64,000 bases of DNA from Allokutzneria sp. A3M-2-11 16 (GTDB lineage: Bacteria; Actinomycetota; Actinomycetes; Mycobacteriales; Pseudonocardiaceae), in assembly GCF_024213555.1 (NCBI RefSeq), contig NZ_JANAVO010000006.1, forward strand, positions 217,894 through 281,893, given 5' to 3'. This document shows, in pieces, positions 40,992 through 50,231 of the stretch (the first letter of the stretch is position 1; every line of letters starts with the position of its first letter). The position numbers were made by a program, and so were the translations under genes. Below the pieces are notes generated by a model. That model made no database searches. It was not told where the DNA came from and saw only the letters and a list, made by a program, of their open reading frames with translations.

Positions 40992-43886
40992 GTGGTGGAC
41001 GACGGCAGGCGTGACGGCGGGCGGCGGACCGGCCCCGTGCGCTTCGTCGGTCGTTCCGCCGAGGTCGCCACGCTGACCGCTCGTGCCCGATCGGCACTGT
41101 CCGGGCGATCGTCCGCGGTGCTGCTGCGCGGGCCCGCCGGGATCGGCAAGACCCGCCTCCTCGACGACCTGCTGCCCGGTCTCGCGCTGGAGCACCACGC
41201 GACCGTCCTGCGCGTGGACTGCCGCGAGGTGAACAGCAGCGTCGGCTACGGCGCGGTCCGGGCGTTGTTCTCCACCCTCGGCATCACCGGCGAGGACGAC
41301 CCCCGGCTGAGCGCGAGTGCCCGGTGGGCACTGCCCGCGCTGCTCGCCGACGAAGACGGGACGGCGGTGGAGAACCTCGGCGGGACTCCGTCCTACCGCG
41401 TGCTGCACGGGCTGTACTGGCTGGTGGTCAACCTCGCGGCGGAGGCGCCGCTGGTGCTGGTGCTCGATGACGCCCACTGGTGCGACGAGCGGTCCATGCA
41501 CTGGCTGGACTTCCTGCTGCGCCGGGCGGACGGCCTGCCCCTGCTCGTGGTTCTCGCGCACCGGACCGAGACGAGGGGACCGGGCACTGCCGGACTGGGC
41601 GCGCTGCTCACGCACGCGCGGTGCACGTCGATGGATCTGGGGCCGCTGCGGACCGACGAGATCGCCACCCTGGCGGTGGACGCCCTCGGCGGGACCCCGA
41701 CGCCTGCCTTCCTCCGTGCCTGCGTGGAGGTCTCCGGCGGTAATCCATTGCTCACCGCTCGGCTGCTCGGCGAGCTGCGCCGCGATGGTGCTTTCCCCGA
41801 CGACGCCGCCGTGGCCAGGGTGGAGGTCGTCGGCCGCGACGTGCTGGCGTCCTCGGTGCTGCTGCGCCTGGCCGGGCTGCCGGAGCACGCCCGCGCGGTG
41901 GCCAGGGCGGTCGCGGTGCTCGGCGGGGCGGTGCCCGATGGCGGGGCCGACCTGGTCAGCATGCTGGCGGGCGTGCAGGCGCGACTCGTGACGATGTCCG
42001 CGGAAGCCTTGCGGCGCAACGAGGTTCTGCACCCGGACGAGCTGGACTTCGTGCACGACGAGGTGCGCTCGGCGGTGCTCGGCGCGACTCCGGCCGAGGA
42101 GGTCACCCGGCTCCGCGTGCGCGCCGCGCGGCTGCTCAACGACGCCGGGCGGCCCGCGGAGGAGGTCGCCAACCAGCTGATGCTGCTGGCGGACCTGCCG
42201 GAGCGGTGGATGCTCGGTGTGCTCACCGACGCCGCTGGGCACGCCGAGCAGCGGGGCGCTCCGGACGCCGCCGTGAGCTACCTGAACCGCGTGCTGCACC
42301 ACACCGAGCAGGTCCCGGTCCGCGTCCAGCTCGCGCGCTGCCTGGCGCACACCGATCCCGCGGGCGCGCTGGAGCAGCTCGGCCGCGTGCTGAGCCTGAG
42401 CATGGACGTGCGGCAGCGGGCGGAGGTGGCCGTGCAGTACGGCCTCACCGCGCTCGCCACGCAGCGGGCGCCGGAGGCGACCAAGGTGCTCGGCGACACC
42501 CTCGCGGAGCTGACCGCGACGATCGGGCCCACGCCCGGCCCGACCGACCGCGATCTGCGCACCAGGCTGTGGTCGGCGCTGCTGTTCATCGGCTCGGACG
42601 AGAAGTCCACGATGCCCGTGCTGCGCGAGCTGGCCCGGCGGATGCCCCTGCCGGACGGCGACACGCCCGCGGAGCGCGAGGTGCTGGCGATGGCCTCCTC
42701 GCTGGCGGCGGTGGAGTGCAAACCGGTGGAGCACGCGGTGAACCTGGCGCGGCGGGCTCTGCGCGGCCCCGCGGGGGGAATGCCGCGCTGGGCGGTGCTC
42801 AACGCCGCGTTCACGCTTCAGTTGGCGGACAAGACCGACGAGGCGCTGGCGGCGTTCGACTCGGTGCTGGAGAACAGCCGCGAGCACGCCAACCTGTGGT
42901 CCTACTGCATGACCCTGGCCACGCGCGCCATGCTCCACCACAGCATCGGCGAGCTGTCGGAGTTCACGGCCGACATGCACACCGCGCTGGCGGTGTTCGA
43001 GCAGGAGCCGTGGGACACCGCGGGCACGGTGCCCTGGGTCGGGCTCGCCGTCTCGCACCTGGAGCGGGCGGAGCTCGACGAGGCCGAGGCCGCGCTGGCG
43101 CGGGCGCGCCCGGACCGGATCGACGACCTGATCTGGGAGGGGCCGCACTACCTGATGGCGGGCGCGAAGCTGCGCTGGCGGCGCGGGGACCTCGACGGCG
43201 CGCTGGAGAACCTCCTGCGCTGCGGCGCGGTCCTGGAGGACTCGGGCATCACCAACCCGCTGTTCACGAGGTGGTGGGTCGACGTCGCGTGCATCCGCGC
43301 GGAGCAGGGGCAGCAGCGCCAGGCCCGCGAGGTCGTCGAGCGCGCGCAGGACCTGGCCCAGCAGTGGGGAACCCTGCGCGGTGTCGGGCTGGGCCTGCTC
43401 GCGGAGGGCGTGCTCGCCGAGCCGCGGCGCGCGGTGCGGGTGCTGGCCGAGGCGGTCGACGTGCTCTCGGCGACCCCGGCCCGGCTCGACCTGGCGAACG
43501 CGCTGTGCAGGCTGGGGCAGGCGGCGCTGTGGGCCGATGACGCGAAGGGCGCGCGGGAGCACCTGCGCGGCGCGCTCGACCTGGCCACCCGGTGCGGGTC
43601 GCAGGTGCTGGCCAACGAGGCGGGCAGGCTGCTGGTGCTCGCGGGCGGGCGGCTGCGCAAGGAGATCCGCTCGCCGATCGACGGGCTGACCGGCAGCGAG
43701 CGGCGGGTCGCGGTGATGGCCGCGGACGGCAACAGCAACCGGGAGATCGCGGAGTCCCTGTTCGTCACCGTCCGCACCGTCGAGGTGCACCTGACCAACG
43801 TCTACCGCAAGCTCGGGCTCAGCCGCCGGGCGGAACTGCCCGGTGCGCTCGCCCGCACCCCGGCGCCGGAGAAGGGTTCGGCGTGA
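40992..43886 (+). CDS. LAL-family (large ATP-binding LuxR) transcriptional regulator 1
   Basis: A 964-residue regulator. The N-terminal AAA/STAND ATPase has a Walker A GPAGIGKT (residues 47-54) and a Walker B LVLVLDDAHW. A long helical, TPR-like middle is followed by a C-terminal LuxR helix-turn-helix with TGSERRVAVMAADGNSNREI and RTVEVHLTNVYRKLGL. GTG at 40992, followed by a second GTG, is preceded by GGAAGGGAG. LAL proteins are usually pathway-specific activators of polyketide clusters, such as PikD and the NysRI-III group. It is the first of three consecutive LAL genes; its TGA overlaps the GTG of the next gene. The inducer of LAL proteins is mostly unknown. Confidence 0.95.
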   Translation: MVDDGRRDGGRRTGPVRFVGRSAEVATLTARARSALSGRSSAVLLRGPAGIGKTRLLDDLLPGLALEHHATVLRVDCREVNSSVGYGAVRALFSTLGITGEDDPRLSASARWALPALLADEDGTAVENLGGTPSYRVLHGLYWLVVNLAAEAPLVLVLDDAHWCDERSMHWLDFLLRRADGLPLLVVLAHRTETRGPGTAGLGALLTHARCTSMDLGPLRTDEIATLAVDALGGTPTPAFLRACVEVSGGNPLLTARLLGELRRDGAFPDDAAVARVEVVGRDVLASSVLLRLAGLPEHARAVARAVAVLGGAVPDGGADLVSMLAGVQARLVTMSAEALRRNEVLHPDELDFVHDEVRSAVLGATPAEEVTRLRVRAARLLNDAGRPAEEVANQLMLLADLPERWMLGVLTDAAGHAEQRGAPDAAVSYLNRVLHHTEQVPVRVQLARCLAHTDPAGALEQLGRVLSLSMDVRQRAEVAVQYGLTALATQRAPEATKVLGDTLAELTATIGPTPGPTDRDLRTRLWSALLFIGSDEKSTMPVLRELARRMPLPDGDTPAEREVLAMASSLAAVECKPVEHAVNLARRALRGPAGGMPRWAVLNAAFTLQLADKTDEALAAFDSVLENSREHANLWSYCMTLATRAMLHHSIGELSEFTADMHTALAVFEQEPWDTAGTVPWVGLAVSHLERAELDEAEAALARARPDRIDDLIWEGPHYLMAGAKLRWRRGDLDGALENLLRCGAVLEDSGITNPLFTRWWVDVACIRAEQGQQRQAREVVERAQDLAQQWGTLRGVGLGLLAEGVLAEPRRAVRVLAEAVDVLSATPARLDLANALCRLGQAALWADDAKGAREHLRGALDLATRCGSQVLANEAGRLLVLAGGRLRKEIRSPIDGLTGSERRVAVMAADGNSNREIAESLFVTVRTVEVHLTNVYRKLGLSRRAELPGALARTPAPEKGSA

Positions 43887-46555
43887 GGGCGGTGGCGGAG
43901 CGCGGGACGCGGCGCCGCGGCTGGCGCGACGAGGACGAGCTGGACCTGCTGGTCGACCGCGGTGCCGAACTGGACCTGCTGAGCCGTTCGGTCACCGGCC
44001 TCTCGCTCGGCCGCTCCGCGCTCGTGGTGATCGAGAACCGGCCCGGCGCCGGGCGGACGGCGTTGGTGCGCAGGACGATCGCGCTCGCCGAGGCCGCGGG
44101 CATCCGGGTCTGCCCGGCCCGCGGCTCGCGCACCGAGTCGGAGCTGCGCTACGGCCTGGTCTCCCAGCTGCTGTCCGCGTTCCCGGCCGATGACTGTCCA
44201 GTGTGGACGGACGCGCGGTGGGCGGAGTCCGAGCGCGAGTCGGAGGTGCTGCCCGCGCTGTGCCGGGAGTTCCTCGGCCTGGCGCGGCGGGAACCGCTGC
44301 TCGTGGTCGTCGACGACGCGCACTGGGCCGACCCGTGGTCCGCGCGGTGGCTGCGCGCGCTGGCCCGCAGGCTGCGCGAGGTGCCGCTGCTGCTGGTGGT
44401 CGCGGGCAACGACGGCTGCCGCCCGATCGGCCTGCCCGCCATCGCCGAACTGGCCGCGCCGCGGTCGGGCTCGGTGGCCGCGCACCTGCTGCGCCCGGGA
44501 CCGCTGAGCCCGGCCGGGGTGAACATGCTGCTGGCCACCGCCTGCCCCGGGCCGCTGGACGAGGACTTCAGCCGCGCGCTGCTGCGGGCGACCAGCGGGC
44601 AGGTGTGGCTGGTGCGCGCGGTGTTGCGGCAGTTCGCCCGCACCGGGCTGGCACCGGTCATGGAGCACCTCGGCGAGCTGCACGGGACGGTCGCGACCGA
44701 GCTGGGCGATCGGGTGGCGCGGCTGACCGCGGTGCTGCCGGAGGAGCTGGTCGGACTGCTGCGCGCGCTCGCGGTGTGCGGGTCGCGGCTGGACTTCCGG
44801 CTGGTGTGCTCGTTGGCCGGGCTGCGCACGATGCCGGAGTCGGAGGCGCTGGCCCGGCTGGAGGGCGTCGGGCTGGTGCGGCCCGGGGACGAGCCCGAGC
44901 TCTCCGATCCGGTCACCGCGTCCCGGGTGCTGTCCGGGATGCCGGAGCGGGAGCGGGCGGAGCTGCACGCCGCGGCGGCGGAACTGGGGCACCGCTCGGC
45001 GATCCCGGACCGCGACGTCGCGGGCATGCTGCTGGCCGCGTCGCCGATCGGTCGGCCGTGGGCGGCGGAGCTGCTCAGCCGCGCGGCGGCGCGGGACCGC
45101 AACGGCAAGCGGCCCGCCGAGGCGAGCCGGTTCCTCCAGCGCGCGTTGAAGGAACCGTTGAGCGAGCCCGCGCGGGCGCGGCTGATGATCGAGCTGGCCA
45201 CCGCGGAGCTGGGGCCGCGACACACCGCCGGTACCCGGCTGCTGGGCGAGGTGATCAGCGGCCCGGGCGGCGCCGAGGTGGCCGAGTACCGGCTCGCGGC
45301 GGCGGATCTGCTGCTGGCGGGCGGGGAAGTCGAGGTGGTGCGGCGGCACCTCGTGGGCGCGCTGCGCCGGGACACCCGGCCGTACGACCGCGCGCTGACG
45401 GCGCTGTACTGGCTCTCCGACATCGCCGGGAGCGTCGAGGACGAGCCGTTCGCGCCGGGCCGTCTCGCGCCCGCGGGTGCCGAGAACGTCCGTGCGACAA
45501 GCGATTCCGCGCAGGCCGGGGTGCTGGCCTGGCGGGAGGCGATGAACGGCCGGGACCTGGAGCGGGTGCGGGCGTCGGCGCGGGCGGCGCTGCGGCCCGC
45601 CGCCGGTGGTGGAGCGCTGATCTGCCCGAGGATGGCCGCCGCGCGGGCGCTGGGGCTCACCCACGACTGGGCGGAAGGGCTCGCCGGGCTGGACCAGGTG
45701 CTGATCGAGGCGCGGCGGGTCGGCGTGGACATGGTGCTGGCGGCGGTGCTGCTGCTGCGCGCGGGGCTGTGCCTGGGCATGGGGCGGATCAAGGACGCCG
45801 AGCGCGATCTCGCGGAAACGTTGCGGCAGTTGCCTTTGCGCGAGTGGCGCCCGCTCGCCGCGCCCTCCGTGGTATCCGTGCAGGCGGTGCTGCACCTGGA
45901 GCACGGCGATCCGGAGGCGGCGGGCCGGGTGCTCGCCGAGTTCGCCTCGGCGCTGCCGCCCGGCGCCACCGAGGGCATGTCGTGGTGCCATTTCCTGTTC
46001 GCCCGCGCCAGGTTCCAGCTCTCGGTCGGTGAGCCGACGGCGGCCGTCGCGGACCTGCTGGAGTGCGGGCGGCGGCTGCTGCACCACCGCGTCGGCAACC
46101 CGGCGGTGATCCCGTGGCGCTCCACCGCCGCGCTCGCCCTGCACGCGGTCGGCGAGCAGGAGGAGGCGGAGCGACTGCTGGCCGAGGAGCGCGCGCACGC
46201 CAGGACGTGGGGCGAACCGAAGTTGCTCGGCAGCACGCTGCTGGCCTCCGCGCACGTGCTCGCCGAATCCGCGCCGGAGGAGGCCGCGGCGCTGGTGGCG
46301 GAGGCGAGCGGGCAGCTGGGCACGACGGTCGACGACCTGCCTGGGGGCCGACCCGTGCTGAGCGCGTTGAGCGAGCTGGAGCGGCGGGTCGCGGAGCTGG
46401 TGGCGCGGGGGCGCTCCACTTCCGAGATCGCCGTGGAACTGGCGGTGAGCAGGCGCGGCGTCGAGCTGAACCTGAACCGGGTCTATCACAAGCTCGGCCT
46501 GTCCGGCCGGGGTGAGCTGGTGGCCGCGTTCGGCCACCGGGGCAGGGGGGAGTAG
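43883..46555 (+). CDS. LAL-family regulator 2, with degenerate Walker A
   Basis: An 890-residue protein. The GTG start at 43883 overlaps the preceding TGA (GTGA). The region equivalent to Walker A reads NRPGAGRT (residues 52-59), where the catalytic Lys is replaced by Arg58, while the Walker B LLVVVDDAHW is kept. A helical middle region leads to the C-terminal LuxR HTH (ELVARGRSTSEIAVELAVS, then LNLNRVYHKLGLSGRGEL). Loss of the P-loop Lys usually abolishes nucleotide binding or hydrolysis, so this paralogue may act constitutively or need its neighbours as partners. It is likely co-translated with LAL 1 and followed after 5 bases by LAL 3. Confidence 0.93.
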   Translation: MRAVAERGTRRRGWRDEDELDLLVDRGAELDLLSRSVTGLSLGRSALVVIENRPGAGRTALVRRTIALAEAAGIRVCPARGSRTESELRYGLVSQLLSAFPADDCPVWTDARWAESERESEVLPALCREFLGLARREPLLVVVDDAHWADPWSARWLRALARRLREVPLLLVVAGNDGCRPIGLPAIAELAAPRSGSVAAHLLRPGPLSPAGVNMLLATACPGPLDEDFSRALLRATSGQVWLVRAVLRQFARTGLAPVMEHLGELHGTVATELGDRVARLTAVLPEELVGLLRALAVCGSRLDFRLVCSLAGLRTMPESEALARLEGVGLVRPGDEPELSDPVTASRVLSGMPERERAELHAAAAELGHRSAIPDRDVAGMLLAASPIGRPWAAELLSRAAARDRNGKRPAEASRFLQRALKEPLSEPARARLMIELATAELGPRHTAGTRLLGEVISGPGGAEVAEYRLAAADLLLAGGEVEVVRRHLVGALRRDTRPYDRALTALYWLSDIAGSVEDEPFAPGRLAPAGAENVRATSDSAQAGVLAWREAMNGRDLERVRASARAALRPAAGGGALICPRMAAARALGLTHDWAEGLAGLDQVLIEARRVGVDMVLAAVLLLRAGLCLGMGRIKDAERDLAETLRQLPLREWRPLAAPSVVSVQAVLHLEHGDPEAAGRVLAEFASALPPGATEGMSWCHFLFARARFQLSVGEPTAAVADLLECGRRLLHHRVGNPAVIPWRSTAALALHAVGEQEEAERLLAEERAHARTWGEPKLLGSTLLASAHVLAESAPEEAAALVAEASGQLGTTVDDLPGGRPVLSALSELERRVAELVARGRSTSEIAVELAVSRRGVELNLNRVYHKLGLSGRGELVAAFGHRGRGE

Positions 46556-46560
46556 CCGCC

Positions 46561-49404
46561 GTGTTGCTGGAGCGGGAGACCGAGCTGAGCGTGGTCGCCG
46601 GGGCGCTGCGCAGGGCCGGGGCGGGCAACGGCTCGCTGCTGGTGATCACCGGTCCGCTCGGCAACGGCAAGACCGAGCTGACGCACGCGGTGGCCGAACT
46701 CGCCGGGGCCCGCGGCGCCGCGCCCGCAGCCAAGGTCGTGCAGGCCAGCGGAGCCTTGCTGGAGCAGGACTTCGCCTTCGGCGTGGTGCGGCAGCTGTTC
46801 GAGCCCGCGCTGGCCGCCGCGCCCGCCGAGACCCGGCAGCGCTGGCTCGGCCACGCGGCCGGGTTCGCCCGGCTGGCCTTCGCCGACGACAGCCCGCCCA
46901 CCGAGGGCCGCACCCCCGCCGCGGTCGCGCAGGCGGTGTTGCAAGGGCTACAAGCGTTGGCCGCCAACATGAGTGCGGACCAGCCGCTGCTGATCGTGGT
47001 CGACGACCTCCAGTGGGTGGACGCGCCGTCGCTGCGCTGGTTCGGCTACCTGGTCAAGCGGCTGGACCGGCTGGCGGTGACCGTCGTGGTCAGCGTCCGC
47101 GAGGGCGACCCGCGCTCGGAGCAGCCGCTGATCGCCGAGATCACCGGCTCCGCCACCCGCACGCTGCGGCCAAGGCCGTTGAGCCCGGCGGCCACCGGTG
47201 AGCTGGTCCGCGAGCAGTTCGGCGAGCCCGGCGAGGAGGAGTTCGTCGCCGCGGTGCACGAGATCGCGGGCGGCAACCCGATGTTCCTGATGTCGATCCT
47301 GCTGAACATGCAGGTCGGCAGGCGGCGCCCGGTCGCGGGGGAGATCGAGAACGCCCGGATGCTCGGCCCGTCGATGTTCCGCGACCGCCTGGTGGCGTGC
47401 CTGCGGTCGCAGCCGAAGCCGATCCGGCAGTTCGCCAACGCGATGGCGCTGCTCGGCGAGCACGCGGAGCTGGAGCTGATCGGGCGGCTGGCGCGGCTGG
47501 ACGCGGTCGGCTGCACCGAGGCGGTGCGGGTGTTGGACCGGCTCGGGCTGCTGGCCGAGGGGCCGGTGCCGCGCTACATCCACCTCACCGTGCAGGACGC
47601 GGTCGAGGAGTCGATGACCGTCGAGGAACGCGCGCGCGTGCACATCAGCGCCGCGAAGTTGTTGCACGGCTGCGGTTATCCGGCGGAGCAGGTCGCGGCG
47701 CACCTGCTCGCGGTGACGGCGCCGCAGGACAGCTGGGCGATCGAGGTGCTGCGTTCGGCGGCGCACACGGCGTTGCGCCGCGGTGCCCCCGAGGTCGCGG
47801 CCCGCTACCTGCGCCGGGCCCTGGTGGACTCCTCGTCGGACGGCGAGGACCGCGCGATGCTTCTTGTCGATCTAGCGACCGCGGAGCGCGGTTTCGACCC
47901 GCCCGCCTCGGTTCGGCACATCTCCCAGGCGGTTCCGCTGCTGACCACCGCGAAGGACCGCGCCGCGGCGGTGGTGCGGATCGCGCCCTCGGTGCTCAAC
48001 GCCGCGCCCCTGCCGGTGGGCGATCTCGTCCGCCAGGTCGCGGCCGAGCTGGGGGATCCGGACCGCCTCAACGGCCAGGAACGGGAACTGGCCCTGCGAC
48101 TGGAAGCCCGGCTGCGCTACACCGGGCAGGAAGATCCGGCGCAGCTGGCCGAGGCGGTGGACCGGCTGCTGGCGATGGGGCCCGCCCCCGGGACGAGCAC
48201 CGGTTCGGAGCGCGAGCTGCTGGCGGTGCTGCTCTACGCCGCGATGATGAGCCAGAAACTGCCAGCGCCGGAGATCGTCAAGCGCGCCAACCGGGTGCTG
48301 GAGCGCGAACCCGCGACCGCCTCGCACGTGCACACCGCGTTGCCGTTGCTGGTCAGCACGCTCGCCGCGGCCGACTCCGTGAAGATCGTCTCCTCGTGGC
48401 TGGACATCGCGCTGGAGCAGGCGCAGCGGCAGCAGGCGACGGTCGGCAGCACGTGGATCTACGCCGAACAGGCGCTGGTGCTGTTGTGCTCCGGCAACAT
48501 CGGCAAGGCGAGGGCGCGCGGCATCGAGGCGCTGGAGCTGGTCGACGCGGAGTGGGTGGAGGCGACGACGCTCGCGTCCTCGGCCCTGACCACGATCGCC
48601 ATGGACGCCAACGACGCCGAGCTCGCGCGGTGGTTGCTCGACCGCAACGGGGAGCGCTCGGGGCGCACCCAGTACGGCGTCGCGCACCACGCGATGCACC
48701 AGCTGTTGTCCGGGTTGGTGCTGGCCGTCGACGGTGAACCGAACGTGGCGCTGGAGTACCTGCACGACGCGGGTCAGTGGCTGGAGCGGGCGGGTTGGCA
48801 CAACCCGGCGGTCTACCCGTGGCGCGGCTGGGCGGCGGCGGTGCACCGGCAGGCGGGCGATCACGTCGCGTCCGCCGAACTGGTCGAGGAGGAGACCGCG
48901 AGGGCGCTGGCCTGGGGTGCCCCGGCGGCGGCTGGACGCGCGCTGCGCGGGCAGGCCGCGCTGCACCGGGGAGCCCGTGCGATCGAGCTGCTGGGCGACG
49001 CCGTCGATCTGCTGCGCACCTCCTGTGATCGGCTGGAGTTGGCGAAAGCGTTGGCGCAGTTGGGTTCCCGGTTCCAGGAGCGCGGTGACGCCTCGGCCGC
49101 CGACGGGCTGTTGCGGGAGAGCAGGGCATTGGCGCTGGCCTGCGAGGCCGGGCCGCTGGTGGAGCTGGCCGCGCCCGAGTCGCCCTCGGTGCCCGTCGCG
49201 GTCGGCGGAGCGCAGCAGGCGGCGCTGACCAAGACCGAGCTGCGGGTGGCGGGCATGGCCGCGGCCGGTGGCACCAACCAGGAGATCGCCGACGTGCTCG
49301 GCGTCAGCCTGCGCGCGGTGGAGAAACACCTGACCAACTCCTACCGCAAGCTCGCGGTCCCCGGCCGGGCCGGGCTCGCCGCCGCGCTCGGGAAGCGCCA
49401 GTAG
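46561..49404 (+). CDS. LAL-family regulator 3
   Basis: A 947-residue protein. GTG at 46561 follows a G-rich ribosome-binding segment at the end of LAL 2. Walker A GPLGNGKT (residues 31-38) and Walker B LLIVVDDLQW are intact. The middle is helical, and the C-terminal LuxR HTH reads LTKTELRVAGMAAAGGTNQ and RAVEKHLTNSYRKLAVPGR. It is the last gene of the three-LAL operon. After its stop comes 827 bases without a gene, containing the dispersed palindromic repeat, which could terminate the transcript. The role as a cluster activator is inferred from family and position between tailoring and signalling genes. Confidence 0.94.
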   Translation: MLLERETELSVVAGALRRAGAGNGSLLVITGPLGNGKTELTHAVAELAGARGAAPAAKVVQASGALLEQDFAFGVVRQLFEPALAAAPAETRQRWLGHAAGFARLAFADDSPPTEGRTPAAVAQAVLQGLQALAANMSADQPLLIVVDDLQWVDAPSLRWFGYLVKRLDRLAVTVVVSVREGDPRSEQPLIAEITGSATRTLRPRPLSPAATGELVREQFGEPGEEEFVAAVHEIAGGNPMFLMSILLNMQVGRRRPVAGEIENARMLGPSMFRDRLVACLRSQPKPIRQFANAMALLGEHAELELIGRLARLDAVGCTEAVRVLDRLGLLAEGPVPRYIHLTVQDAVEESMTVEERARVHISAAKLLHGCGYPAEQVAAHLLAVTAPQDSWAIEVLRSAAHTALRRGAPEVAARYLRRALVDSSSDGEDRAMLLVDLATAERGFDPPASVRHISQAVPLLTTAKDRAAAVVRIAPSVLNAAPLPVGDLVRQVAAELGDPDRLNGQERELALRLEARLRYTGQEDPAQLAEAVDRLLAMGPAPGTSTGSERELLAVLLYAAMMSQKLPAPEIVKRANRVLEREPATASHVHTALPLLVSTLAAADSVKIVSSWLDIALEQAQRQQATVGSTWIYAEQALVLLCSGNIGKARARGIEALELVDAEWVEATTLASSALTTIAMDANDAELARWLLDRNGERSGRTQYGVAHHAMHQLLSGLVLAVDGEPNVALEYLHDAGQWLERAGWHNPAVYPWRGWAAAVHRQAGDHVASAELVEEETARALAWGAPAAAGRALRGQAALHRGARAIELLGDAVDLLRTSCDRLELAKALAQLGSRFQERGDASAADGLLRESRALALACEAGPLVELAAPESPSVPVAVGGAQQAALTKTELRVAGMAAAGGTNQEIADVLGVSLRAVEKHLTNSYRKLAVPGRAGLAAALGKRQ

Positions 49405-49472
49405 CACCGCAGTGCTTGTCCTGGCTTGTCCTGTAAGTGGTTGAGCTGAGCGTTCCGCCCGGAGGTTGGGGT

Positions 49473-49590
49473 GTCTTCAAGTACCCCCAACCCCCCTCTC
49501 GATCATCGTTAACCACCCCCAACCCCGACACGGCCCCAGGGTTTGTCGTCGTTGAAGACCGCTGGGACGGGGGTTGGGGGTACTTGAAGA
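49473..49590. repeat. Dispersed palindromic repeat, copy A (composite)
   Basis: The left arm starts GTCTTCAAGTACCCCC, and its 22-base segment 49474-49495 is perfectly complementary to 49569-49590. Inside are GTTAACCACC with AACCCC and GGGTTTGTCGTCGTTGAAGAC (about 49508-49559), which match copy B in order. The arrangement looks like one element followed by an additional inverted arm. Confidence 0.7.
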
Positions 49591-49694
49591 ACGGCGTACC
49601 CGAGGACGTGCCGGACACGGCCTGGTTCACCCGGAAACCGCTGCCGCCCTTGGGGTTGGTGGCGGTTTTCGGTGTTCGGGGGGCGGGGTCGGTG

Positions 49695-49711
49695 GTACTT
49701 GAAGACGCCCC
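49695..49711. repeat. Isolated arm of the dispersed repeat
   Basis: GTACTTGAAGACGCCCC at 49695-49711 is identical to the right end of copy B (55059-55075). It lies 105 bases downstream of copy A. Confidence 0.7.
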
Positions 49712-49892
49712 GACCGGCCCGGGCGGGCGTTGCGGCGGCGGGTCGGCGCGCTGGTGGAGGGGAGATCAGCCCCTGGGAGGATGTCCGGATGCCCGCGCGG
49801 GCGCCCCGCTGACGTGAAGGCGATTCGACTTCCCTTATGGGCATGCGGTGACGCTCACCCGGTACTCATGCGCACTTCACCGGGAATTGTCA

Positions 49893-49909
49893 TTGGGGAT
49901 CATCCCGAA
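49893..49909. promoter_or_regulatory. PAS-LuxR-like operator upstream of the PAS-LuxR operon
   Basis: TTGGGGAT-c-ATCCCGAA is a 17-base near-perfect palindrome (7 of 8 arm positions pair). It resembles the PimM-type consensus CTVGGGAWWTCCCBAG with one extra spacer base. It is about 320 bases upstream of the regulator start, so it could mediate autoregulation; binding is inferred. Confidence 0.4.
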
Positions 49910-50096
49910 GAACTACACCGGCTGGGTCGAGGGGGGTACAACCGCATCCCCCTTGATCGGCCACGCGGATGATCAAATCTGTGGAATATGACTATGACCT
50001 GGGATAATAGCTTCTTGACGTGATCTTCACGTGGGGCGGGTGACCGTACCGAACCACCGGCGGCCACCCGGTGCACCGAACCGTCGGGGCGGTCCG

Positions 50097-50113
50097 ACCA
50101 CAGTGTTAGTGGT
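50097..50113. promoter_or_regulatory. ACCAC-N7-GTGGT inverted repeat upstream of PAS-LuxR gene
   Basis: Short perfect dyad flanked by direct GGTCCG copies, about 120 bases before the start codon. A candidate regulatory site with no assigned protein. Confidence 0.25.
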
Positions 50114-50231
50114 TGGTCCGTATGCCAGTTGAAGCCGTTCGAGTGAATACATAGCCTTCATTTGTGACCGACGGCGCGCAAGCCGTTCACGGCACGGGCC
50201 GAAGGCCTATCTGTTTCTGGGGATCAGTGGG

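Larger units (their letters stand above)
49405..50231. other. Long intergenic region between LAL operon and PAS-LuxR operon
   Basis: About 827 bases. The first 300 carry arms of a dispersed palindromic repeat. The rest is noticeably less GC-rich and packed with dyads: TTGGGGAT-c-ATCCCGAA (49893-49909), GGGGG-N11-CCCCC near 49931, CGGTGCACCG (50069-50078) and ACCAC-N7-GTGGT (50097-50113). GGATAAT near 50001 and TTGACG near 50015 are promoter-like. I see no gene in it. Confidence 0.6.

Noticed and set aside
43802..46537. Long minus-strand open frames opposite the LAL genes
   Set aside because: Same antisense effect of strong third-position GC; the + strand frames carry clear ATPase and HTH domains.
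49437..49817. Open frame of 126 codons across the repeat region
   Set aside because: It consists largely of translated palindromic repeat, lacks a ribosome-binding site and shows no recognisable domain.
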